Shown here: piece after piece, positions 9,148-16,476 of the stretch
Numbering within the stretch: position 1 is the stretch's first letter
Layout of the letters: every line of letters starts with the position of its first letter
Assembly: GCA_020425695.1 (NCBI GenBank)
Contig: JAGQRE010000009.1
Location: 1-56,156, forward strand
Reading direction: 5' to 3'
DNA length: 56,156 bases
Source: Planctomycetota bacterium
GTDB lineage: Bacteria > Planctomycetota > UBA8742 > UBA2392
The notes under the pieces: generated by a model
What the model was told of the DNA's origin: nothing
Database searches by the model: none
What the model saw: only the letters and a program-made list of their open reading frames with translations
Translations under genes and position numbers: made by a program

Positions 9148-9920
9148 GCTTTCTCCCGGCTGCTGGAGCCCAGGAATGTGCTGGTGTCGGCGTTGACCTT
9201 GCCGTCAAGCAGATCGCGCGCCGCGTAGCGCCCACTGACTTTGCCACCCAGCAGGATCAGCGCGTCGCCGCCAAGGGTGTCGAGATCTTCCGGGCGATGT
9301 GTAACGCAAACCAGCGTGGTCTGATGCCCGGTCGCCCAGTCGCGGATAGACGCGAGAACCTCGCGCGCCGTGCGAACGTCTAGTGCGCCGCTGGGTTCGT
9401 CCAGCAACAGAATCTTCGGGAACAGTAACAGCGCCCGCGCGATGCAAAGGCGGTGGCGCTGGCCTTCTGATAGCTCATCGGCCGGCTGCTTGTGATCGAC
9501 CTTGAGCCCGACGGCCTCCAGCACCTCGCCAAACGGCATCTTGATCGGCCCGCGACCGTTCCAGCGCAGGGCGTGAATCAGTTCTTGACGCACGCTGCCG
9601 CCGAACAGGAACGAACGCTGCGGTACAAAAATGGCCGAGCGGCGCAGTTCGCGTACGTCCCACTGCCGGACGTTGCGCCCCAGAACTTCGACGTTGCCGG
9701 ACTCGGCGTCGACCATGCGGTTGATGCAGCGCAGCAGCGTTGTCTTGCCGCCGCCGGATTCACCCAGGATGGAAAGCACGCCGCCGGGCGCGATCTCAAA
9801 CGATACGCCGTCAAGGATCGCGTGTTCAGCCGCGTTGCCGGGTGGATCAAGCAGGCGCGAGCGCAAGCCCTGTGAGGACACGCAAACGTCGGTGAAACGA
9901 ATCGCCGGCTCATCGCCCAT
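9144..9920 (-). CDS. fetA: FetA/YbbL-type ABC transporter ATPase
   Basis: A cytoplasmic ATPase of ~258 residues with Walker A (GESGGGKTT), signature motif (LSEGQRHRLCIARALL), Walker B (ILLLDEPSGALD) and a switch histidine in CVTHRPEDL. It lies immediately upstream of the FetB-type permease with a 4-nt overlap, the standard FetAB arrangement. The ATG at 9920 is chosen as start; a TTG at 9944 would add eight residues, and neither has a clear ribosome binding site. It should power export of iron or a related metal, by family knowledge. Confidence 0.88.
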   Translation of the reverse strand: MGDEPAIRFTDVCVSSQGLRSRLLDPPGNAAEHAILDGVSFEIAPGGVLSILGESGGGKTTLLRCINRMVDAESGNVEVLGRNVRQWDVRELRRSAIFVPQRSFLFGGSVRQELIHALRWNGRGPIKMPFGEVLEAVGLKVDHKQPADELSEGQRHRLCIARALLLFPKILLLDEPSGALDVRTAREVLASIRDWATGHQTTLVCVTHRPEDLDTLGGDALILLGGKVSGRYAARDLLDGKVNADTSTFLGSSSREKA

Positions 9921-10037
9921 GCCAGCGATTCTGGGATTGCCCAAAGGAAAGGACAGGGGCTAATGAAGACCAGCTTTGCCCGATTCACGCAGTTTTGTAG
10001 CAGCCGGCATCACCGCAGTGAGTGACAATGGGTGACG

Positions 10038-10679
10038 ATGAAGCCTAAAAATGAACCCGATCCTCTTTGGGCAGTGCGTTGGGGGAAACGCACACTCAAA
10101 CTCCTGTTGGCGCTTGTGCTGTTGGCGGTCGCGGCCGCAATCGTGTGGCGAGTTCTACCACTGCGACCGTCGGACTTACGCCTCGAAGTCAGCACCAACG
10201 CCGAGGTCTACGCTGACGGCAAACCTCTCGGTAGTGGCAGGGTAGTCCTTGACCGCGAGGAACTGATCGAAATCGGTGTCGAAGTGCCTTCTGGTAGCGA
10301 CTCAGCCGTGATTGCGGAGAGGCTGCACCCGGGTTGCCAGTTTCAGGGCCCAGTGATGATGTCTGCCGACGATTTGTGGAACAACACCGGCGGCACGCAG
10401 TTGTTCATGCGCGATGCAGGCGGCAGTCCGATCATTCGTCGAGTTTGGGTGTTTGCGCTCGATGAAGACACTTGGCTGGCGGTGCCGCTCGAATTCCGCG
10501 ACGGAAAGAGGGTCCTGAGTGACAGCAGCAGCAGTGAGGTTTCGATTGAATGGGACCTCAAGTGGCCACCGTCGAAACAGCGCACAGAAACTCGAATCGC
10601 GGTTGTTGAACCCCGTGATGGAGACCCACCAGCCGAGGACGAGTTCTACATAGGCGCAATAGCTCTGCCGGGGCGATAA
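10038..10679 (+). CDS. Membrane-anchored protein of unknown function, PEGA-like segment
   Basis: About 213 residues with one transmembrane helix (residues ~18-40) and a following extracytoplasmic part. The first stretch after the helix, LEVSTNAEVYADGKPLGSG, resembles PEGA domains (small beta-domains in surface proteins). The start is the ATG at 10038; a GTG two codons earlier is also possible. It is divergent from fetA. The next gene has the same layout, a short tail, one helix and a similar opening beta-hairpin, so the two may be distant paralogues. The function is not recognised. Confidence 0.7.
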   Translation: MKPKNEPDPLWAVRWGKRTLKLLLALVLLAVAAAIVWRVLPLRPSDLRLEVSTNAEVYADGKPLGSGRVVLDREELIEIGVEVPSGSDSAVIAERLHPGCQFQGPVMMSADDLWNNTGGTQLFMRDAGGSPIIRRVWVFALDEDTWLAVPLEFRDGKRVLSDSSSSEVSIEWDLKWPPSKQRTETRIAVVEPRDGDPPAEDEFYIGAIALPGR

Positions 10680-10720
10680 CCCCGCGTTGCGTGGCTTGTG
10701 TGCGCGGATATGCTGCGCCT

Positions 10721-11551
10721 ATGTCGGATGCCGTTGCAGACGAGATTCAGAAGCCGTTGTCGCCGCCGTTGCGCCTGTTGCGCGTGGTTTGGGCGGTGCT
10801 GCTGGTGAGCCTGCTGGTGTTCAGCATTCTGATGGCAGCGTGGGGCGGGCTGCGTGAGGCGCTGATGCTGAAGTTCCTCGACGCACGCTATGTAAAGAGC
10901 TTCACACTGCAGGTACCCGAAGGCACGAAAGTCTGGCTCGGCGACGAGTACCTTGGCGAGAGCGCGCAGCACCCGCTGGCGGAAGGCGAGCCCGAAGACG
11001 ACCCGATGAAAGTCGAGGGCATGTCGGTGCTGCTGCCGCGTGTCTACTTCTATGAGCAGCAGTTGCTTGAGAACTCGGTCGATTGCGCGCCGGGTGACGC
11101 AACGCGCGACTTGCTGAAGCGACTGTCACCCGAGGGTGAAGTACTTTGGGTGCAAGACGAGAAGATGCACGAGTCAGCCGAGTTCATGCCCGCACTCTTG
11201 AAGGCCAAGGACGGACGGCTCGATTTCGTAAACCTATGCCGTGTTGACTGGCCTTCACGGGACGGCGGCTTTGAGCGCAAGGCATTTCTGCTGCGCATGC
11301 TGATTGGCGAAGACCAACACGTCTTCGGGCTGGATCGTACCGAGCTATGGTCCGATCAGTTGTACGCCGAAGACGGCGAATTCTGGACCAAGCGCGACCA
11401 GTGGGACGACTACCCGCCGAAGCTGACCGGGCAAACAAAAACCGTCTGGCGGCTGTTCATGCGCGTTGAGGACGACGGCGCGGCGTGGATGAAGTCGCGC
11501 TATCCGTATGAGTACGCCGACGCAAGCTGGTTCCGCCTGCCCGTAAAGTAG
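10721..11551 (+). CDS. Membrane-anchored protein of unknown function
   Basis: About 276 residues when the ATG at 10721 is used; a GTG at 10691 would add ten residues. One transmembrane helix lies at residues ~20-42, followed by an extracytoplasmic domain that opens FTLQVPEGTKVWLGDEYLGE, a PEGA-like beta-hairpin similar to that of the preceding gene. The rest has charged, Trp-rich stretches and no known catalytic motif. It lies 41 bp after the preceding gene and is probably in one operon with it. Confidence 0.7.
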   Translation: MSDAVADEIQKPLSPPLRLLRVVWAVLLVSLLVFSILMAAWGGLREALMLKFLDARYVKSFTLQVPEGTKVWLGDEYLGESAQHPLAEGEPEDDPMKVEGMSVLLPRVYFYEQQLLENSVDCAPGDATRDLLKRLSPEGEVLWVQDEKMHESAEFMPALLKAKDGRLDFVNLCRVDWPSRDGGFERKAFLLRMLIGEDQHVFGLDRTELWSDQLYAEDGEFWTKRDQWDDYPPKLTGQTKTVWRLFMRVEDDGAAWMKSRYPYEYADASWFRLPVK

Positions 11552-11571
11552 GGGCGGGGCTTGCCCCGCCC
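11552..11571. terminator. GC-rich hairpin between convergent genes
   Basis: A 9-bp GC stem (11552-11560 and 11563-11571) begins directly after the stop codon of the upstream gene, between it and pyrE on the opposite strand. It has no T-tract, so termination is plausible but not certain. Confidence 0.45.
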
Positions 11572-11619
11572 GCAGCGTCTCAACCACGGACCAAAAAACG
11601 AACGACGTAAACGTCGCCG

Positions 11620-12162
11620 CTACCGGCCCAGGTCTTTCCGTGTAAACAGCGCTTCGTATTCGTAGCCGGCTTCTTTCAACTTCTCGGTGGCGCCGGCCTG
11701 ACGATCTACCAGGCACAGAACTCTCACGACTTCCGGGTTGTACTGCGTCTTCATGCCGTTGATGGCTTTGATCGCACTACCGCCGCTTGTCACGACGTCT
11801 TCGATGATCACGACGCGCTCGCCGTCGTTCAGGTCCGGGCCCTCGACCCAGCGCTGCATTCCGTGGGCCTTGGCTTCTTTGCGAATCAGAAAACCCTTCA
11901 GGTGAACGCCTTCCGCGGCCGCAGCCATCAGGATGCCGCCGACTATCGGGTCAGCGCCCATGGTCGGGCCGCCGACTGCGGTTACGTTCCATTCCTTGAT
12001 GCGTTGCCACATCAGGTTGGCCGTGAGGTGCAACCCGCGCGAGTCCAGCGTCGTCTGGCGTCCGTCGATGTAGAAGTCGCTGGTGGCGCCGCTGGCCAGT
12101 GTCACGGTGCCTTCGGCCACGGTGCTTTTCACCAGTTGCATCAGTTCTTCGCGTGGGTCCAT
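11620..12162 (-). CDS. pyrE: Orotate phosphoribosyltransferase
   Basis: The 180-residue enzyme of pyrimidine synthesis converts orotate and PRPP to OMP. The PRPP-binding loop VVIIEDVVTSGGSA is complete, and TSDFYIDGRQTTLDSRG and GGPTMGADPI match the short PyrE family. It is cytoplasmic. It lies directly downstream of ribF on the same strand with an 18-bp gap, so the two are likely co-transcribed, as in other lineages where nucleotide and cofactor genes cluster. Confidence 0.93.
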   Translation of the reverse strand: MDPREELMQLVKSTVAEGTVTLASGATSDFYIDGRQTTLDSRGLHLTANLMWQRIKEWNVTAVGGPTMGADPIVGGILMAAAAEGVHLKGFLIRKEAKAHGMQRWVEGPDLNDGERVVIIEDVVTSGGSAIKAINGMKTQYNPEVVRVLCLVDRQAGATEKLKEAGYEYEALFTRKDLGR

Positions 12163-12180
12163 GTCTCTTTTCCGATCGTT

Positions 12181-13146
12181 TTAGTCGTACTCTTCTTCGT
12201 CTGCCCGTTGGCGAATTTCGGCTACGTCCTTCTGCAACTGTTCCTTGAGTTCGTCGAGACTGTTGAACTTTTTCTCGCCACGAACGTGAAACAGAAACTC
12301 GACTTCAATCTCTTTGTCGTACAGGTCGCCGTCAAAGTCGAGCACATGAACCTCAAGCAGCGGCTCGCGCCGGTCCGGGTCCACGGTCGGGCGGGTGCCG
12401 ATGTTGGCCGCGCCCAGATACCACGTGCCTTCAAACTTCGTGCGCACGCCGTAGACGCCTTGCGGCGGATAGCCCAAACCCTTCAGCGCAATGTTCGCGG
12501 TCGGGAAGCCAATTGTGCGCCCGCGCTTGTCACCTTCCTGCACCGTGCCGACAAGGCTGTACGGACGCCCGAGCATCTTGCGTGCCCACAGGAAGTCGCC
12601 GTTCGCGACATGCTTGCGGATGGCGCTGCTGGACATCGCCTCGCCGCTGACTTCTACGCGCTCGCCTTCGCGTACTTCGATGTCGATCTCACGGCCGATC
12701 TCACGCAAAACTTCGAACGTGCCCTCACCGTCTTTGCCGATGCGGTTGTTGAAACCGACCAGCATCGCCCGCGCACCGACTTTCTGTTTGATGCAATCCG
12801 ACATGAATTGCCCGGCTGACAGTTGCCGCAGGTTCTCATCGAAGTCGAGCATCACCACGGCGTCGACCCCCGCCTTGCTCAGCAAGCGCGCTTTGTGCTC
12901 CGGCGTGTTGAGCGACGGAATCTCGATGTTCAGCATGTACTCGCGCGGGTGGCGGCGAAACGTGACGACCACGGCCGGGGCGTGCTCACGGCGGGCCCAC
13001 TCGATCAGTTCAGCCAGCAGGTACTGGTGCCCCAGGTGTACGCCGTCAAAGCTGCCGACGCTTACAACGGGGCGCGCCTCCACCAGGCGCGGGGCCCCAG
13101 TGTAGAACTCGTCGAAACTGCCGAATATCTGCGCGCGGTGGGGCAA
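12181..13146 (-). CDS. ribF: Bifunctional riboflavin kinase / FAD synthetase
   Basis: The 321-residue protein has the N-terminal nucleotidyltransferase domain (GSFDGVHLGHQYLL with the HxGH motif, later SSSAIRKHVANGDF) and a C-terminal flavokinase domain (GRTIGFPTANIAL, GVYGVRTKF, LLEVHVLDFDGDLYDKEIEV). It makes FMN and FAD in the cytoplasm. The length and domain order are standard. The preceding lipoprotein gene ends 4 bp upstream on the same strand, and pyrE follows. Confidence 0.95.
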   Translation of the reverse strand: MPHRAQIFGSFDEFYTGAPRLVEARPVVSVGSFDGVHLGHQYLLAELIEWARREHAPAVVVTFRRHPREYMLNIEIPSLNTPEHKARLLSKAGVDAVVMLDFDENLRQLSAGQFMSDCIKQKVGARAMLVGFNNRIGKDGEGTFEVLREIGREIDIEVREGERVEVSGEAMSSSAIRKHVANGDFLWARKMLGRPYSLVGTVQEGDKRGRTIGFPTANIALKGLGYPPQGVYGVRTKFEGTWYLGAANIGTRPTVDPDRREPLLEVHVLDFDGDLYDKEIEVEFLFHVRGEKKFNSLDELKEQLQKDVAEIRQRADEEEYD

Positions 13147-13149
13147 GGC

Positions 13150-13806
13150 TTAGCGTGGTCTCCGGATTTCGTCGACGTCGCCTTCGCCATAGTCGGCGTT
13201 GCCGCGGGGCAGTGACCCCGCGATGGCCTGCATCACGACGGCCTGGCACTGGTTGAAAATCTTGGCACGGTCAGGGTCGAGTTCGCTTTCGCCGATGCGT
13301 CGCGCGAAATAGCTCGTGTTTACCTTGCCGTCCTTGATCTGTTGTACGGCGATGATCCGGCTGGTTTGTGGCTCGCGGTCGGCGCGCTCGATGGGCTCAT
13401 CGGAAAGCACGTTCACGGCGCTGCCCTTGTCGAAGAAACCAATGGCCTTAAGTGTGATCAGCAGGTCGTACATGTCGGCGTTCATCAGGAAGCGCTCTTC
13501 GTCGCGCATCTGGCTTTCAGGCATGCCGCGATAAAAACTGTGATTGCGGTTAATCAGCGTTGAGCGTTGTTCTTTCTGTTCAACGTCGCGACCACCGGCG
13601 CCGGGCAGCAGTGCGCTTTTTACGTACCAGAATACGCGGACGTCGCCGGTTACTTCGTAGGCCTGTTGCTCAAGGGTGTCGGCGTCTGAGTTCGGGTCGA
13701 TTTCGCCGCCGCCGTCGGTGACTGCGCCGTCTGAGCTGCCGCCCCCGCTCGCGCACGCGGAAAGCAGTAACGTAAGCAGTACCAGAATCAAAGCAGATGT
13801 GCGCAT
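13150..13806 (-). CDS. Lipoprotein of unknown function
   Basis: About 218 residues starting at the ATG at 13806 with a lipobox LSAC; the much longer open frame reaching 14211 overlaps the next gene and is not coding there. The mature part has the phrase DVRVFWYVKSALLPGAGGRD and a mixed alpha/beta composition with no recognised domain. The gene ends 4 bp before ribF starts, so it is probably transcribed with ribF and pyrE. Lipid anchoring to a membrane is inferred from the signal peptide. Confidence 0.75.
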   Translation of the reverse strand: MRTSALILVLLTLLLSACASGGGSSDGAVTDGGGEIDPNSDADTLEQQAYEVTGDVRVFWYVKSALLPGAGGRDVEQKEQRSTLINRNHSFYRGMPESQMRDEERFLMNADMYDLLITLKAIGFFDKGSAVNVLSDEPIERADREPQTSRIIAVQQIKDGKVNTSYFARRIGESELDPDRAKIFNQCQAVVMQAIAGSLPRGNADYGEGDVDEIRRPR

Positions 13807-13834
13807 GGCTTGTGTGCCCAACGGGGGATAGGGG

Positions 13835-14740
13835 CTAGAAGATGCCGACTTTGGCCAGATACTCACTGCCGAAGCGCAGCTTGGTGCCTTTGTCATCGCC
13901 AACCACCATAACCCGGATTGTTGACTGCGCCAACTCCGGGGCGAGCTGCTTGAAGTCGATTTCGCCAAGCCCGGGGGCCTGTTCGCCGTGGCCGCCAAGC
14001 ATGTCTTCGAGGTAAACGCCCTTGAGCCGTGACGCAAAGCGTTGAATCCACTCACTGTCGGGCGGGCCACCCAGTTTGCGCAGAATCGCCACGTTGCTGG
14101 TGCAGTGCCAGTAGCTGACGTTGCGCCCGCCGAGGTCGTCAAACACGTGCTGCATGTTGTCCGGTTGCAGCAGCCCGAAGGGACTTTCCGGCGGCAGCAG
14201 GCAGACCTCAACCGGCGCGACGGCCTTGGCTACCTTGTGCAGCACGCGGCAGAAGTGGTCCAGTTGTTCTTCCATGATGCTTTGGTCGAACTTGACGATT
14301 TCGCCCAGGCGCTCAAGGCGTGTCTCTTCGCACTCGTCGCACTCAAGTAACTCATCAAGCTGCAACTGGCGCTCGTTCAAGTTTGGTGCAGCGACGTAGC
14401 CGCCTTCGAGGACCACAAACTGGGCCTTCGCAGGCGCCAGTTGTTCGGTGGTCTCGATCACCATGGCACCTGAGCGCTCAGCGATTTGCATGTCGCGCGC
14501 ACCAAGTTTTGAGTAGCCGGGCTTGCGGGCAACGAAACCCGCGTGGCGTTCTTCTTTCAGGCGCAGCGCGGTCAGCCCGACTTTGTTGTCGAGCAAGGCC
14601 GTGACAATGCGCCCAAGCGGGACCTGCGGGTTGGAGATACAGAGATCGAATTTGTCGAAGCCGAGTTCCTGTCCGAGGCGAACGCGCTTGAGGAGCGCTT
14701 CAAGACCGCCGCTGTCGAGCCTGACTGTGATGGCTTTCAT
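13835..14740 (-). CDS. Sugar-phosphate isomerase/epimerase-like TIM-barrel protein
   Basis: The 301-residue cytoplasmic protein has the composition and phrasing of the xylose-isomerase-like / AP-endonuclease-2 TIM-barrel superfamily: an early GFDKFDLCISNPQVPLG strand-helix, a central VEVCLLPPESPFGLLQ strand, and later NVSYWHCTSNVAILRKLG, LKGVYLEDMLGGHGEQ and LGEIDFKQL strands with acidic and His residues where metal ligands usually sit. Substrate and reaction cannot be read from the sequence. It lies 28 bp upstream of the lipoprotein-ribF-pyrE cluster on the same strand and may be its first gene. Confidence 0.65.
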   Translation of the reverse strand: MKAITVRLDSGGLEALLKRVRLGQELGFDKFDLCISNPQVPLGRIVTALLDNKVGLTALRLKEERHAGFVARKPGYSKLGARDMQIAERSGAMVIETTEQLAPAKAQFVVLEGGYVAAPNLNERQLQLDELLECDECEETRLERLGEIVKFDQSIMEEQLDHFCRVLHKVAKAVAPVEVCLLPPESPFGLLQPDNMQHVFDDLGGRNVSYWHCTSNVAILRKLGGPPDSEWIQRFASRLKGVYLEDMLGGHGEQAPGLGEIDFKQLAPELAQSTIRVMVVGDDKGTKLRFGSEYLAKVGIF

Positions 14741-14785
14741 GGCAACGAGGCTAACACGCGGGCGGGGGCGGTCAATGATTCGCGA

Positions 14786-14819
14786 GCGTTCAAACCCCTT
14801 GCCTTGGCGGTTTGAACGC
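14786..14819. repeat. Inverted repeat upstream of tRNA-Gln
   Basis: Perfect 11-bp arms (14786-14796 and 14809-14819) with a 12-nt loop lie between the divergent TIM-barrel gene and the tRNA. It may be part of a promoter region or a transcript-boundary hairpin. Confidence 0.6.
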
Positions 14820-14864
14820 GCGGGGCGTTGCGTCCGGCAATGTCATTGCTACCCTTCGCGGAAC

Positions 14865-14939
14865 TGGCCCATGGTGTAATTGGTAACACAGCGGTTTTTG
14901 GTACCGTAATTCGGGGTTCGAGTCCCTGTGGGCCAACCA
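14865..14939 (+). tRNA. tRNA-Gln (anticodon TTG)
   Basis: A full cloverleaf can be folded: acceptor TGGCCCA/TGGGCCA, D-stem GTGT/ACAC with loop AATTGGTA, anticodon stem GCGGT/ACCGT with loop TTTTGGT giving anticodon TTG, T-stem CGGGG/CCCTG with loop TTCGAGT, discriminator A and an encoded CCA. The U1-A72 pair is typical of glutamine tRNAs. It is a single gene followed by its own terminator. Confidence 0.93.
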
Positions 14940-14947
14940 GAATCAAA

Positions 14948-14983
14948 GGGCGTCGACTACACCATCGACGCCCGCTTTCTTTT
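14948..14983 (+). terminator. Terminator of tRNA-Gln
   Basis: A perfect 9-bp stem (14948-14956 and 14965-14973) with an 8-nt loop is followed by GCTTTCTTTT, a good Rho-independent terminator 8 bp after the tRNA CCA end. Confidence 0.8.
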
Positions 14984-15029
14984 AAGCGTGCGTCGCCGTC
15001 TGGTCGCTCGCGCGACGGGCTTGCGCTAA

Positions 15030-15150
15030 GGGCTTGGGGCGTCGGGCTTAGGGCTTGGGGAACTGCCAAAGGCAAGTCCGCAAGCGTTGTCCCCCAGGCC
15101 CCACGCCCTATGCCCCATGCCCCATGCCCCAAGCCCCATCCCCCATGCCC
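15030..15150. repeat. G-rich/C-rich dispersed element, copy 1
   Basis: A G-rich arm (15030-15060, four or more runs of GGG or GGGG spaced by CTT or CTTA) is followed after ~30 bp by a C-rich arm (15091-15150) made of imperfect heptamers of the type CCCCATG or CCCCAAG. The arms can pair imperfectly, and each has G-quadruplex potential on one strand. A related element lies at 30755-30828. It sits between the tRNA and the cyclophilin gene and contains no gene. Confidence 0.7.
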
Positions 15151-15213
15151 ACCAAGCGGGTTGGACAAACGCTGGTTAGATGGCAGCATCCGTGCATTGA
15201 CCTTGGAGACACC

Positions 15214-16047
15214 ATGGGCGTTGCGCTGAAGCTGGACAAAGACACTTACAACCTGGGCGAGACCATTCGTGCTGAGGTTACGGTTACCAACGAAGGCGCC
15301 GTCGCCGCCGAGTTTCCTAAGCCGGAGCTGGCGTTTCCCAGTGTCAGCCTGCACGTCACGCGACGCCCCGACGCGCTGACACCAGAGAGCTATCTGGTGC
15401 GCATCCAGGGCAACTCCGAAAACGCAAAGCTCGAACCGGGCGAAAGCATCAGCGGCGTCATCGAGATACCGGCCGTTGACCCGCACGGGCAATTGATCGA
15501 GGCCTACTACCAGCCGCGCGGCAACATCCATCCGTACTTTGAAGGCACGGACATGGACGTCAGCAACCGCGTGCCGGTGAAGATTCACGCGGGTGGCAAA
15601 AAAATGTTCGCGCTGATCACGACCGAACTCGGGCCGATCAAACTCGAGTTCTTCGCGGACCGTGCCATGAACCATGTCGTCAGCTTCGTCGAACTTGCAC
15701 GCCGTGGCTACTACGACGGCATCGTCTATCACCGCGTCGTGCCGGGCTTCGTGATTCAGGGTGGCGACCCGACGGGCACGGGCGGCGGCGGGCCCGGCTA
15801 CAAACTACCGGCCGAGTTCAACGAGATTCACCACGACCCGGGCGTACTCAGCATGGCGCGCACGACGGACCCGCACTCTGCAGGCAGCCAGTATTTCCTG
15901 TGCACGGCCGACTGCGGCGGTCTGGACAACCAGTACACGGTGTTCGGGCGCGTGGTCGAAGGTCTGGATCACGTGCTCGAAATCGGCGCGGATGAGCGTA
16001 ACGCCGGCAAGTACCACATGCAGAAGGTTGAAATCGTCGTCGAGTAA
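15214..16047 (+). CDS. Cyclophilin-type peptidyl-prolyl isomerase with N-terminal beta-sandwich domain
   Basis: The start is the ATG at 15214, preceded by GGAG; the longer open frame from 15055 runs through low-complexity repeat DNA and is rejected. Residues ~1-130 form an Ig-like domain (LDKDTYNLGETIRAEVTVTN) resembling proteinase-inhibitor-type (BsuPI) beta-sandwiches. Residues ~130-277 are a cyclophilin domain with the active-site phrases YHRVVPGFVIQGGDP and SAGSQYF. No signal peptide is seen, so it probably acts in the cytoplasm on proline bonds in proteins. The fusion of the two domains is unusual. A small gene follows 20 bp later. Confidence 0.85.
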   Translation: MGVALKLDKDTYNLGETIRAEVTVTNEGAVAAEFPKPELAFPSVSLHVTRRPDALTPESYLVRIQGNSENAKLEPGESISGVIEIPAVDPHGQLIEAYYQPRGNIHPYFEGTDMDVSNRVPVKIHAGGKKMFALITTELGPIKLEFFADRAMNHVVSFVELARRGYYDGIVYHRVVPGFVIQGGDPTGTGGGGPGYKLPAEFNEIHHDPGVLSMARTTDPHSAGSQYFLCTADCGGLDNQYTVFGRVVEGLDHVLEIGADERNAGKYHMQKVEIVVE

Positions 16048-16067
16048 CGCTTGGCCCGGGCTTTTTT

Positions 16068-16400
16068 ATGACCGACGCTGAAAAGCAGGACACCCAACGC
16101 GACCGCAAGCCGGTGCCCGATCAGGTCGTGGTCCGCGGCGATGCAAGCGTTTTAAAAGACATCGCTGACGCGCTCGGGGGGCATGGGCTGCAACGTGACG
16201 TCCGGGCCTTCGTGATTCCTACCAACAATGAGAGTTACAGCGAAGCGCTCGACAACGGCTCCGTAGAAGCACTGCACGAGGCCGGCTTTGTAATCTGCAA
16301 CCCGGCCACACCTGACCCGGCGCTCGCGCAAGGCGAGTTCGGGCTGAACTACCCCGGTGTCGAATTGACGGAAGTCGTCGAAGCCATCCGCAGCGCCTAA
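16068..16400 (+). CDS. Small stand-alone protein resembling the C-terminal part of LeuC/aconitase, without the cluster cysteines
   Basis: The 110 residues align by eye with the third domain of 3-isopropylmalate dehydratase large subunits: RAFVIPTNNESYSEAL matches their ...VPGSxxVxxxA..., EALHEAGFVICNPATPD matches the IFxxAGF...PGCxxCLG..PD region, and ALAQGEFGLNYPG matches the following LxxGE...NRNF segment. The iron-sulfur cysteines are gone: CGxC is replaced by NPAT, so no cluster can be held in the usual way. It could be a remnant or a repurposed fold. It follows the cyclophilin gene by 20 bp. A full aconitase-family gene lies 2 kb downstream. The homology is a judgement by eye. Confidence 0.5.
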   Translation: MTDAEKQDTQRDRKPVPDQVVVRGDASVLKDIADALGGHGLQRDVRAFVIPTNNESYSEALDNGSVEALHEAGFVICNPATPDPALAQGEFGLNYPGVELTEVVEAIRSA

Positions 16401-16476
16401 GGTTGCTTTGGTATTCCTTGGTCAAAGTCGGGAATCCGAGGGTTCGTGCAAATGCGGTCCTTAGTAATCTGGTCGG

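Noticed and set aside
14865..14939. tRNA-Gln considered as an integration site
   Set aside because: No duplicated tRNA 3' end or integrase gene is seen nearby.
14737..15732. 331-codon minus-strand open frame across tRNA and repeat element
   Set aside because: It overlaps the tRNA, the G-rich repeat and the cyclophilin gene; the translation is low-complexity in the repeat.
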